Assembly (NCBI GenBank): GCA_947170465.1
Contig: CAMVTS010000007.1
Span: forward strand, 1 to 61,229
DNA length: 61,229 bases
From: an uncultured Clostridia bacterium
GTDB taxonomy: Bacteria > Bacillota > Clostridia > Oscillospirales > Acutalibacteraceae
Direction: 5' to 3'
The position numbers and the translations under genes are program-made. Each line of letters begins with the position of its first letter. Position 1 is the stretch's first letter. The notes beneath the pieces are model-generated. The model had not been told where the DNA came from. It searched no databases and worked only from the letters and a program-made list of their open reading frames with translations. Below, one piece after another: positions 52,859 to 61,229 of this stretch.

Positions 52859-55309
52859 ATGTTTGGAAAATTTTATCTTGACAAGGAAAAGGACGTCATT
52901 ATCGAGCTGGATATGACGAAAGAGGGCTTGTTCTACACCCTGCGCACGCCCAATCATGCCAAGGGTAATTTGATTACCAATCTGGCAAATCTCTGCTCGC
53001 TGCCGCTCAGTACCGGCGACGACGGCCTCAAGGTGATACAGGGCGGGGTGCCGTGCTATGTGGACGAGCGCAACCGCGAGGTATACGTCCTGCGGCTGGC
53101 GGACACCAAGGTCGCCAACATCTATCCCGACGGCGAAATTGAGCGCAAGGCGTATATTCCGGCGATATCCAAAACCCTGATGAGCCAGACCAAGGACTAC
53201 CGTCTTGACGCGCGCAAAACACTGGTCAAGACCTATATCCGCCGTGAATACAAATTCCGCACCGATTTGCACACCCACATGAACGCCAACCTCGACGCGG
53301 ATATCCTGATAGCGCTCGGCATTTTTCACCAGATTCGCTATCCGCTCTACTACGTCAAAAAGCTGAACCTCCGGCTGACGCAGGCGCAGAAGGATATCCT
53401 GTCGGAGCGCCGTCAGGAGGCCGCCAAGGGCTTTGTCCATTCCGCGCTGACCGGCAAGTACCTCACGCGCAAGATTGACGACAACACCTTTCTCAATTTT
53501 GCCGACTTGATTCTCAACAATCCCGACGCCGCCTATAATATTCCGAAAATCCGCGCGTCTCTGACGATTCTGAAGGACGGACAGGCAGTGTTCACCAATC
53601 TGGAGAAGGTCTATCTCTACCGCTACGTGTTCACCAAGGGACAGCCCTCTGAGGAGAGAATAGCGCTTGACAATTACCGCGACATTCCCGACGGGGATAT
53701 CGCACAAGCAGTCGGACAAATGCTGCGAGACAAAGAACAGCCTGCCTACGCGCACTTGACGCTGTTTCAGAATAAGCTGCTGTGGGTGGCAAGAGGCTTT
53801 CAGCGACGCGGTGTACTCTATGCGGAAATTTCCGACACCACCCTTGTCAAGCCGGAGGCTTCGGTGCACATGCTGCGGCAGGTGCATGAGGTCATGCCGG
53901 AAATCACACGCGAAACCGGCGTGGTGCTGCGCTTTTTGGCGGCTATCCGAAGGATTCCGCTCACCATTGTGCGCGACAATGCCGTACAGGACGACGTCGC
54001 GCAGCAGCTGCGCATTATCAGGGCGCTCGCCGTTGACCCCTACGTCGCCGGCAGCGATATTATCGGCGAGGAAATCAACGATATCCGCGATTTGCGGCAG
54101 GTGCTTGCGGAGCTGGTGATGATTGCCGGAGAAAATCCCGGCTTTGTCATTCGGATTCACGCCGGCGAGAACGACAGTCTGCGCGATAACGTCGCCAATT
54201 CCCTTGCCTGCGTGAAGGACGCGCTGGCTCCCGGTCAGCCCATGCCCCGGCTGCGTATCGGTCACGGACTCTACACCGCCAATCTTCACACGCCCAAGGG
54301 TCAGCAGCTCATTGAACAGCTGCGCGACAGCGGCGCGGTGCTGGAATTTCAGCTCACCTCCAACGTCCGTCTCAACAACCTCAGCACCCTCGGCAGGCAT
54401 CCGCTGCGCGATTACCTCAAGGGCGGCGTGCGGTGCGTACAGGGTACCGACGGCGGCGCGATTTACGGAACCGATTCGATTGACGAGCAGCTCGCGCTTG
54501 AACGCCTGCTCGACCTCTCCTATGAGGAGATGCTGGCAATGCGCCGTGCCGAGGACGAGATTTTTACCGGCAGTCTGCGCACCTTCAACGAACGCGGCGC
54601 GCACTTCCGTCAGCTTTGCGGCGGTGATATAGACAGGTTTCTCCGACAGCGCATTGCGCAGACCAAGGGCGGCGATACCGCCATGAGCATTGCGCCGCAG
54701 AAGCTCGACAGCGAACAAGTCCTGCGCGACCGGATTCGGGAGATTCCCACCGACAAGGTACCGGTGATTCTGCTCGGCGGCAGCTTCAACAGCAGCCGTC
54801 ACGCCACGCGCATGAGAGAGCCGCTCAGAGAACTCCTCCGCGAACTGGTTGACCGTCTTGACCCGGAGCAGGTCTGCTTCGTGATTGGCAGCCGCCTGAC
54901 CGGCTACGAGCGCGAGCTGGTGGAGCTGGCAGCGGATAAATTTGAGATTTTCGCGATTGTGCCCACCCGTCTGAACGCCGCCGAGGTCAAGCGCCTGCGG
55001 CAGAGCGGTGTTGGCGTGCGCGTGTCGATTGAGCCGACGCGCATGGGGCTGTACAAGAGCTTTGCCTATGAGATTTTCAAACGCCGTCCCTCGGTGGTGC
55101 TCGCCTTTGACGGCAATTCCGCCGGCGCCAACACCGTCCAGGAAGCCAAAAACGGCAAGCGCGAGGCGCGTATCTTTGTCAACCGCCATGCGAGGGTGCT
55201 CTACGCCAAGGCGCAGACGATTCAGGGCTACGTCAGCGTGATTGACGGCGTTCAGGACGTCGATATGATTCTCGCCTCCGTCCGCCGCGTCCGGAACGCG
55301 ATGAAATAA
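52859..55309 (+). CDS. Adenosine-deaminase-like protein with C-terminal SLOG-like nucleotide-sensing domain
   Basis: An 816-residue cytoplasmic protein. Residues 1-130 are an unassigned N-terminal domain. Residues about 133-600 form an adenosine/AMP-deaminase-like metal barrel: DLHTHMN (His138, His140), RIHAGEN (His434, Glu437), RIGHG (His469) and TSNVRLNN...VQGTDGG (Asp531). The usual second Asp of the TDDP motif is Gly here, so the substrate may differ from adenosine. Residues about 633-816 look like a SLOG/LOG Rossmann domain (VILLGGSFNSSRHA, CFVIGSRLTGYERELVELA, VLAFDGNSAGANTVQEAK). SLOG domains often bind nucleotides or NAD-derived signals in defence systems. The gene directly follows a TIR remnant under one promoter. 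ADA assignment strong; SLOG assignment moderate; defence role inferred. Confidence 0.8.
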   Translation: MFGKFYLDKEKDVIIELDMTKEGLFYTLRTPNHAKGNLITNLANLCSLPLSTGDDGLKVIQGGVPCYVDERNREVYVLRLADTKVANIYPDGEIERKAYIPAISKTLMSQTKDYRLDARKTLVKTYIRREYKFRTDLHTHMNANLDADILIALGIFHQIRYPLYYVKKLNLRLTQAQKDILSERRQEAAKGFVHSALTGKYLTRKIDDNTFLNFADLILNNPDAAYNIPKIRASLTILKDGQAVFTNLEKVYLYRYVFTKGQPSEERIALDNYRDIPDGDIAQAVGQMLRDKEQPAYAHLTLFQNKLLWVARGFQRRGVLYAEISDTTLVKPEASVHMLRQVHEVMPEITRETGVVLRFLAAIRRIPLTIVRDNAVQDDVAQQLRIIRALAVDPYVAGSDIIGEEINDIRDLRQVLAELVMIAGENPGFVIRIHAGENDSLRDNVANSLACVKDALAPGQPMPRLRIGHGLYTANLHTPKGQQLIEQLRDSGAVLEFQLTSNVRLNNLSTLGRHPLRDYLKGGVRCVQGTDGGAIYGTDSIDEQLALERLLDLSYEEMLAMRRAEDEIFTGSLRTFNERGAHFRQLCGGDIDRFLRQRIAQTKGGDTAMSIAPQKLDSEQVLRDRIREIPTDKVPVILLGGSFNSSRHATRMREPLRELLRELVDRLDPEQVCFVIGSRLTGYERELVELAADKFEIFAIVPTRLNAAEVKRLRQSGVGVRVSIEPTRMGLYKSFAYEIFKRRPSVVLAFDGNSAGANTVQEAKNGKREARIFVNRHARVLYAKAQTIQGYVSVIDGVQDVDMILASVRRVRNAMK

Positions 55310-55373
55310 TTTCAGTATTTTTTAATCTTGCAGTGGTAGAATACTGACAAATCCAGACAAGGAGGTATTCACC

Positions 55374-56786
55374 ATGAAATTCAAAGTGACAAAATCGTAC
55401 ATCATACTGATATCCCTGCTGACGGCGACTGCGACGGGCATGACAATCAGCGGCTGCGGAAGCCAAGGGCAGACTTCCGCGACCTCGGCGGTATCCGAAG
55501 CGACGCAGAGTGAAGCGACAACCGCGGCAAGCACGACAGCGCCGGCAACCACCAAACGCCTTTCGGAGAGCGACGTTACCGTCAATGAGACTGTTTCCAA
55601 CACAGAGGACGGCGGTCACGCGATAACGGCGGACGGCGAGAGCGCCGATTACAGCCATATCCTTGTCACCAAAACCGGCGAAGCCGACGGCGACGAGGCG
55701 GACTTCTACGGCGAGAACGCCGCGATATTTGCCACCAACGGCGGCACGCTGAATCTCAGCGATATCGTCGTCAAGACAGACGGCACGCACGCGAACGGCG
55801 TATTCAGCTACGGCGAGGGGACGACGGTCAATATTGCCGATTCCTATATCAACACCACCGGCAACTGCTCCGGCGGTCTGATGACGACCGGCGGCGGTAC
55901 CATGAACGCGAGCAACCTCACCATTGAAACCTCCGGCAATTCCTCGGCGGCAATCCGTTCCGACAGAGGCGGCGGCACCGTCAACGTCAGCGGCGGTTAT
56001 TACGCGACAAGCGGCAAGGGCTCGCCGGTGATTTATTCCACCGCTGATATCACGGTCAGCGACGCGGAGATGGTTTCCACCGCTTCTCAGGGAGTTGTGG
56101 TTGAGGGCAAAAACTCCGTAACGCTCAACAACGTTTCGCTGACAGCCGACAATAATCAGAAGAACAGCGACAAATCCAGCTTCTATCAGGCGGTCATGAT
56201 TTATCAGTCCATGTCGGGCGACGCGGCGCAGGGACTTTCCGGCTTCACCATGAACGGCGGCAGTCTTGTCAATCAGAACGGCGACGTGTTTTTTGTCAAC
56301 AATACCGCGACCGAAATCAGCCTGAATAACGCCGAAATCACCAACAACGGCGACGGCGTATTTCTCAGAGCGGCTGCCGCCGGTTGGGGCAAGGAAGGCT
56401 CGAACGGCGGTCAGGTCAAGCTGACGGCGGAAAACCAGACCATCAACGGCGATATGCTGGTTGACAGCGTTTCGACGCTCAATCTCTATCTCAGGAGCAA
56501 TTCCGCCTTTACCGGCGCCATCAATCCCGACGGCGCGCAGGGTGACGTCTACGTCGAAATCGAAAGCGGCTCCACATGGACGCTGACGGCGGATTCCTAT
56601 ATTTCCTCGCTCACCTGCGACGCGAGTGCTATCCGGCTTAACGGTCACAAGCTCTTTATCGACGGCAAGGAATACACAGAAGGCTCCGCTTTACAGGGAA
56701 CAGCAATTGAAATCCAGGTTTCTTCCTCCGGCGGCGGTCATGAAGGCGGCAAGCCGGAAGGCAATCCTCCGGCAAAACCCGACTAA
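55374..56786 (+). CDS. Lipoprotein with right-handed beta-helix-like repeats
   Basis: A 470-residue exported lipoprotein. The signal ends with the lipobox TISGC (Cys at about residue 28), followed by a Ser/Thr/Ala-rich linker (about 30-65). Residues about 80-430 consist of short strands with recurring Gly, Asn and Thr (GGTLNLSDIVVKT, GGGTMNASNLTIET, GGGTVNVSGGYYAT), the pattern of parallel beta-helix or polymorphic adhesin-like surface proteins. The tail is Gly/Pro/Lys rich. No catalytic motif is seen; adhesion or polysaccharide binding is likely. AAGGAGG precedes the start and a terminator follows. Confidence 0.78.
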   Translation: MKFKVTKSYIILISLLTATATGMTISGCGSQGQTSATSAVSEATQSEATTAASTTAPATTKRLSESDVTVNETVSNTEDGGHAITADGESADYSHILVTKTGEADGDEADFYGENAAIFATNGGTLNLSDIVVKTDGTHANGVFSYGEGTTVNIADSYINTTGNCSGGLMTTGGGTMNASNLTIETSGNSSAAIRSDRGGGTVNVSGGYYATSGKGSPVIYSTADITVSDAEMVSTASQGVVVEGKNSVTLNNVSLTADNNQKNSDKSSFYQAVMIYQSMSGDAAQGLSGFTMNGGSLVNQNGDVFFVNNTATEISLNNAEITNNGDGVFLRAAAAGWGKEGSNGGQVKLTAENQTINGDMLVDSVSTLNLYLRSNSAFTGAINPDGAQGDVYVEIESGSTWTLTADSYISSLTCDASAIRLNGHKLFIDGKEYTEGSALQGTAIEIQVSSSGGGHEGGKPEGNPPAKPD

Positions 56787-56793
56787 TACAAAA

Positions 56794-56832
56794 CACCGCC
56801 TGATTCACAGCGAATCGGGCGGTGCGTTTTAT
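56794..56832. terminator. Intrinsic terminator after the beta-helix lipoprotein gene
   Basis: The stem CACCGCCTGATTC / GAATCGGGCGGTG with loop ACAGC is followed by CGTTTTATT. It lies between convergent genes and has an A-run on the other side. Confidence 0.8.
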
Positions 56833-56854
56833 TATGAAAGAGGTGATGTGTCTG

Positions 56855-57475
56855 TTATTCCGCGTTCTGCCAGCCGGTGCCGTTGTGTACCGGAATCACG
56901 GCGGTGAGCTCGGCTGCGGCTTCGGTTGCGGGCTGGGTCACTTTTTCGTCGAGCTGCTTCTGGAGCTGCCTGACGTTCTGCTGCAAGGTCTCGATTGCCT
57001 TCTTGCTTTCTTCTCTCTCAGCGGCGAGCTTCTTTTCCTCGGCGGCTTTTTTTGCCTCGGCGAGCTTTTTGGCTTCGGCTGCCTTCTTTGCTTCCGCGGC
57101 TTTTTTTGCTTCGGCTGCTTTTTGGGCTTCGGCGGCTTTCTTAGCTTCCTCCGCCTTCTTGTCCGCTGCTACCTTTTCTTCAACCGCTTTCTTTGCGGCG
57201 GCTGCCATTTGCTTCTCGGCGGTCTGCCTGGCAATGACGGCCTGCTTCTCCTGTGCGGCTCTCTGCTGGATTAACTTCTGCGCCTGCTGCTTTGCTAAAT
57301 CCAATGCGGAGGCTTTCTTTTCCGCCGCAACGGTGGCGCTCTGGGTGGTGGCTGCCTTCTGCTTGTTGTTGTTGATGACGTTGACGCCGACGACGGTTCC
57401 GATAGCGGATACGCCTGCGATGGCTGCGAGTACAATGGCGATGATGGCGACTTTCTTTTCGTTGTTCTTTTTCAT
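56855..57475 (-). CDS. TolA-like Ala/Lys/Glu-rich coiled-coil membrane protein
   Basis: A 206-residue protein with a short basic N-terminus, one membrane segment (about 9-31, VAIIAIVLAAIAGVSAIGTVVGV) and a long Ala/Lys/Glu helix. Repeats of AEAKKAAEAKK in the middle resemble the stalk of TolA. A second coiled coil (EESKKAIETLQQNVRQLQKQLDEK) is followed by a short C-terminal tail. It probably stands out from the membrane as a rod; partners are unknown. The ATG at 57475 follows AAAGGAGA; the open frame extends 35 codons further across the promoter and is not used. The promoter carries the Pho-box-like repeat shared with the gene at 47187. Confidence 0.75.
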   Translation of the reverse strand: MKKNNEKKVAIIAIVLAAIAGVSAIGTVVGVNVINNNKQKAATTQSATVAAEKKASALDLAKQQAQKLIQQRAAQEKQAVIARQTAEKQMAAAAKKAVEEKVAADKKAEEAKKAAEAQKAAEAKKAAEAKKAAEAKKLAEAKKAAEEKKLAAEREESKKAIETLQQNVRQLQKQLDEKVTQPATEAAAELTAVIPVHNGTGWQNAE

Positions 57476-57534
57476 GGTGATGTCTCCTTTAGATTGATTG
57501 TATTCAGTGGGTTTGTTCCCTTGACTGTGACTAA

Positions 57535-57569
57535 AGTATACCAGACCGACTATGACAACATCATGACAA
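57535..57569 (-). promoter_or_regulatory. Pho-box-like promoter, copy 3
   Basis: On the minus strand TTGTCAT-GATG-TTGTCAT (57552-57569), 11 nt, then TATACT with an upstream TGG (57535-57540). Across about 44 nt it differs from the promoter at 47121 at only about five positions. Confidence 0.6.
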
Positions 57570-57600
57570 AAAACAGGCAAAATAAAAAAATTTCAAAAAA

Positions 57601-57638
57601 AATTCCGCATGGCTGTGACCATGCGGAATTTTACGCAA
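57601..57638. terminator. Terminator downstream of the SDR gene
   Basis: The stem AATTCCGCATGG / CCATGCGGAATT with loop CTGTGA has A-rich and T-rich flanks. On the minus strand it lies about 50 nt after the SDR stop codon. Confidence 0.7.
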
Positions 57639-57679
57639 CAGCTGTTTAAGAATTCTATTTAAGAATAGTATTACTCTTA

Positions 57680-58417
57680 TTAAATGATAAAGCCGCCGTT
57701 CACGCCGAGCACCTGTCCGGTGATGAAGTCCGCCTTGCCGGAACAGAGGAACACCGCCGCGTCGGCGATTTGCTGTGGCGTGCCGAGCGAATTCAGGGGC
57801 GTTTCGTCTTGGAGCTCACGGAGCGTACTTTCGTCGAAGCCCTTCATCATGTCGGTCATCACCACGCCGGGCGCAATGCAGTTGACGCGCACGCCGGAGA
57901 GTCCGACCTCCTTGGCGAGCGCCTTGGTCAAGCCGATTACGCCGGCCTTTGCGGCGCTGTAATGCACCTCACAGGACGCGCCGACCTGTCCCCACATGGA
58001 GCTGATGTTGAGAATCACGCCGCCGTGGTTGGGCAGCAGCCAGCGCTTCAAGACCTCGCGGCAGCAGTAGAACACACCGTCGAGATTCACGCCGGTCATG
58101 GCTTTCCAGTCCCCGTCGGTGAGGTCGGTGAACAGCTTTTGCTGCGCGATACCGGCGTTGTTGACGAGCACGTCAAGCTGTCCAAGCGTCCGGCTGATTT
58201 CGTCCATCATGGCGCTGACCGAAGCGCTGTCCGCAACGTCGGCGCAGACGGCGACGGCGTTCACGCCGTATTGCGACGAAAGCCGTTTTGCAAGCTGCTC
58301 CGCTTTTTCGCGGCTGTGGTGATAATGTACGGCGACGTTGCAGCCGGCTTCGGCAAAGGCTTCACAAAGCGCCGAGCCAATACCGCCGGCGCCGCCGGTA
58401 ATCAATATATTTTTCAT
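57680..58417 (-). CDS. SDR-family oxidoreductase, FabG-like
   Basis: A 245-residue classical short-chain dehydrogenase/reductase. It has the NAD(P)-binding TGGAGGIGSALCEAF (about 8-22), NNAG (about 88-91), the catalytic Ser in NISSMWGQ (about 142), the YSAAK Tyr/Lys pair (about 155-159) and PGVVMTDMM. It resembles 3-oxoacyl-ACP reductase (FabG), but no fatty-acid genes are near, so the substrate is open. The ATG at 58417 is chosen over a TTG two codons earlier; no clear Shine-Dalgarno sequence is seen. Confidence 0.9.
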   Translation of the reverse strand: MKNILITGGAGGIGSALCEAFAEAGCNVAVHYHHSREKAEQLAKRLSSQYGVNAVAVCADVADSASVSAMMDEISRTLGQLDVLVNNAGIAQQKLFTDLTDGDWKAMTGVNLDGVFYCCREVLKRWLLPNHGGVILNISSMWGQVGASCEVHYSAAKAGVIGLTKALAKEVGLSGVRVNCIAPGVVMTDMMKGFDESTLRELQDETPLNSLGTPQQIADAAVFLCSGKADFITGQVLGVNGGFII

Positions 58418-58481
58418 AAGCAATTAAATAATTGTAATACGACGATTTGACCCGCCGTTCATGAAACATTGGTAAATAGTG

Positions 58482-58517
58482 AAGGTTTCCAAAGGCGGAG
58501 AAAGCGCCCACCGGCGC
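58482..58517 (+). repeat. 36-nt intergenic repeat with hairpin, copy 2
   Basis: Matches 37020-37055 at 31 of 36 positions. The stem here is GCGCC / GGCGC around CACC. A T-A pair of copy 1 is a C-G pair here, a compensatory change that favours a selected RNA or DNA hairpin. It lies just beyond the glnS stop codon. Confidence 0.6.
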
Positions 58518-58518
58518 A

Positions 58519-60200
<1,682 letters not shown>

Positions 60201-60201
<1 letters not shown>

Positions 60202-61229
60202 TATTCGTCGCCTCCGTTTAATTTTTCCAAACCGATTTCGAGCCTTCTCAGGGACTCGTCTCTGCCCAGAATATCCAGAATTTCAATCGCGCCGCCGGGT
60301 GTGACGGTCTTGCCTGCGGCGGCGATACGCACCGGCCACATGACGGTGCCGTTTTTCAAGCCCTTTTCGGTCGCCATGTTGATCAGGCAGTCGTGAATCG
60401 GCTCCGCTTCCCAGGCAGGCAGCGCTTTCAGGCGTTCGTAGGCTTCTTTGAGCACCACCGGCGCGTTTTCAAGGTTGGTCTTGCTCTTTTTGTTGACAAA
60501 GAGCTCTTTGTCATACTCCGGAAGTGCCGCGAAGAAATCGAGCATTTCCGGAATCTGCGTCAGCCGGGTGACGCGCTTCTGGAGAATGTCGGCGAACTTC
60601 TCATAGGGCATGTCCTTGCCGCCGAACAGCTGCTGATAATACGGCATGGCGACGGCGGTAAATTCCTCCGGGGTCATATTCTTGATATACTCGCCGTTGA
60701 ACCAGCTGAGCTTGTCGTAGTCAAAGACGGACGGCGATTTGCTGATACCGCTGATGTCAAACGCCGCCTCCAGCTCCTTCAGGGTGAAAAGCTCCTGATT
60801 ATCCTTGGGGCACCAGCCCAGCAGGGCGATATAGTTGATAATCGCCTGCGGCAGATAGCCGTCGTCAATCAAATCGTAGAAGCCGGTCGCGCCGTGACGC
60901 TTGCTCAGCTTGGACACGTTGCCTTCCTCGTCCTTGCCCATAATCAGCGGCAGGTGAATGTAGGTCGGAATCTCCCAGCCGAAGGCTTCATAGAGCAGGT
61001 TGTACTTCGGCGTGGAGCTGAGGTACTCGGAGCCGCGGACAACGTGCGTAATGCCCATGGTGTGGTCGTCAATGACGTTGGCGAAATTGTAGGTCGGGTA
61101 GCCGTCGGTCTTAATCAGAATCTGATCCTGCAGCTCACTGTTCTCGACGGTAATCTCGCCGAACACCGCGTCGTTGAAGGTCGTGCTGCCCTCAGTGGGC
61201 ATTTTCTGACGGATAACGTAGGGCGTTCC
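60201..61229 (-). CDS. gltX: Glutamyl-tRNA synthetase, C-terminal part
   Basis: The 3' about 343 codons of gltX; the N-terminal HIGH part lies beyond the window edge. Visible are [39 protein letters not shown], the KLSKRHG (KMSKS-type) motif and the helical anticodon-binding domain. The frame is open up to base 61229, reading [11 protein letters not shown] at the edge, so the annotated Met at 61202 is internal. It is upstream of glnS in the same operon with a one-base overlap. Confidence 0.95.

Noticed and set aside
52799-55189. Open frame of 796 codons on the minus strand
   Set aside because: It is antisense to the deaminase-SLOG gene, which has clear catalytic motifs, and its own translation shows no family features.
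52859-55309. RADAR system (RdrA-RdrB)
   Set aside because: The deaminase has no neighbouring RdrA-type ATPase and carries a SLOG-like C-terminal domain, so it is not a standard RADAR locus.
56877-57497. Open frame of 206 codons on the plus strand, rich in Ser/Ala/Phe
   Set aside because: It is the complement of the Ala/Lys coiled-coil gene, which has a good ribosome binding site and promoter; the plus frame has neither.

Overview
The window looks like chromosomal DNA of a gut anaerobe of the Ruminococcaceae/Oscillospiraceae (Clostridia). The signs are Firmicutes-type ribosome binding sites and sigma-A promoters, type I dockerins on secreted proteins, BspA-type leucine-rich repeat proteins, an extracellular GH13 amylase, SipW-type signal peptidases, and neighbouring gltX and glnS genes. 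No species can be named from sequence alone. No rRNA, tRNA, CRISPR array, phage or complete insertion sequence was found.

Layout. 1-6.4 kb: DUF559 gene ending in a MITE-like repeat, ECF transporter S subunit, birA, pncC facing rsmE-mtnN, ilvB. 6.4-7.4 kb: a secreted LRR-dockerin protein. 7.6-22.6 kb: a long co-directional cluster encoding six exported TasA/CalY-like surface proteins plus one membrane-anchored relative, two SipW-type signal peptidases, and in the middle a membrane-anchored McrB-like AAA+ ATPase next to a long coiled-coil protein with a McrC-like (DUF2357) head and no visible nuclease. 22.8-33.5 kb: a 3285-residue secreted repeat protein with starch-binding-like modules, then a third SipW-type peptidase. 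33.5-37 kb: an Ogt-like gene, a sigma factor fused to a membrane segment and an extracytoplasmic domain, a small membrane protein, a HAD phosphatase. 37.2-44 kb: a secreted alpha-amylase and a 1430-residue LRR-dockerin protein. 44.3-47.1 kb: an ABC exporter. 47.2-52.6 kb: a small unknown protein, an HD plus ADP-ribosylglycohydrolase fusion, a transglutaminase-like lipoprotein, a CotH-dockerin protein and trmO. 52.7-55.3 kb: a 13-codon TIR remnant followed by an adenosine-deaminase-like protein with a SLOG-like C-terminal domain. 55.4-61.2 kb: a beta-helix lipoprotein, a TolA-like coiled-coil protein, an SDR reductase, glnS and the 3' part of gltX.

How the genes may work together. The surface-fibre cluster, the giant protein, the dockerin proteins and the amylase fit a cell that builds an elaborate surface for binding and degrading polysaccharide. 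The most unusual feature is the McrBC-like pair embedded in the TasA/SipW cluster: a membrane ATPase and a coiled-coil partner that look recruited to the cell envelope rather than to DNA restriction. A second candidate is the deaminase-SLOG fusion beside a broken TIR gene, which suggests a degraded nucleotide-signalling defence module. Three unlinked genes (47.2, 49.7 and 57.5 kb) carry the same promoter layout: a Pho-box-like 7-4-7 direct repeat placed 11 nt before an extended -10.
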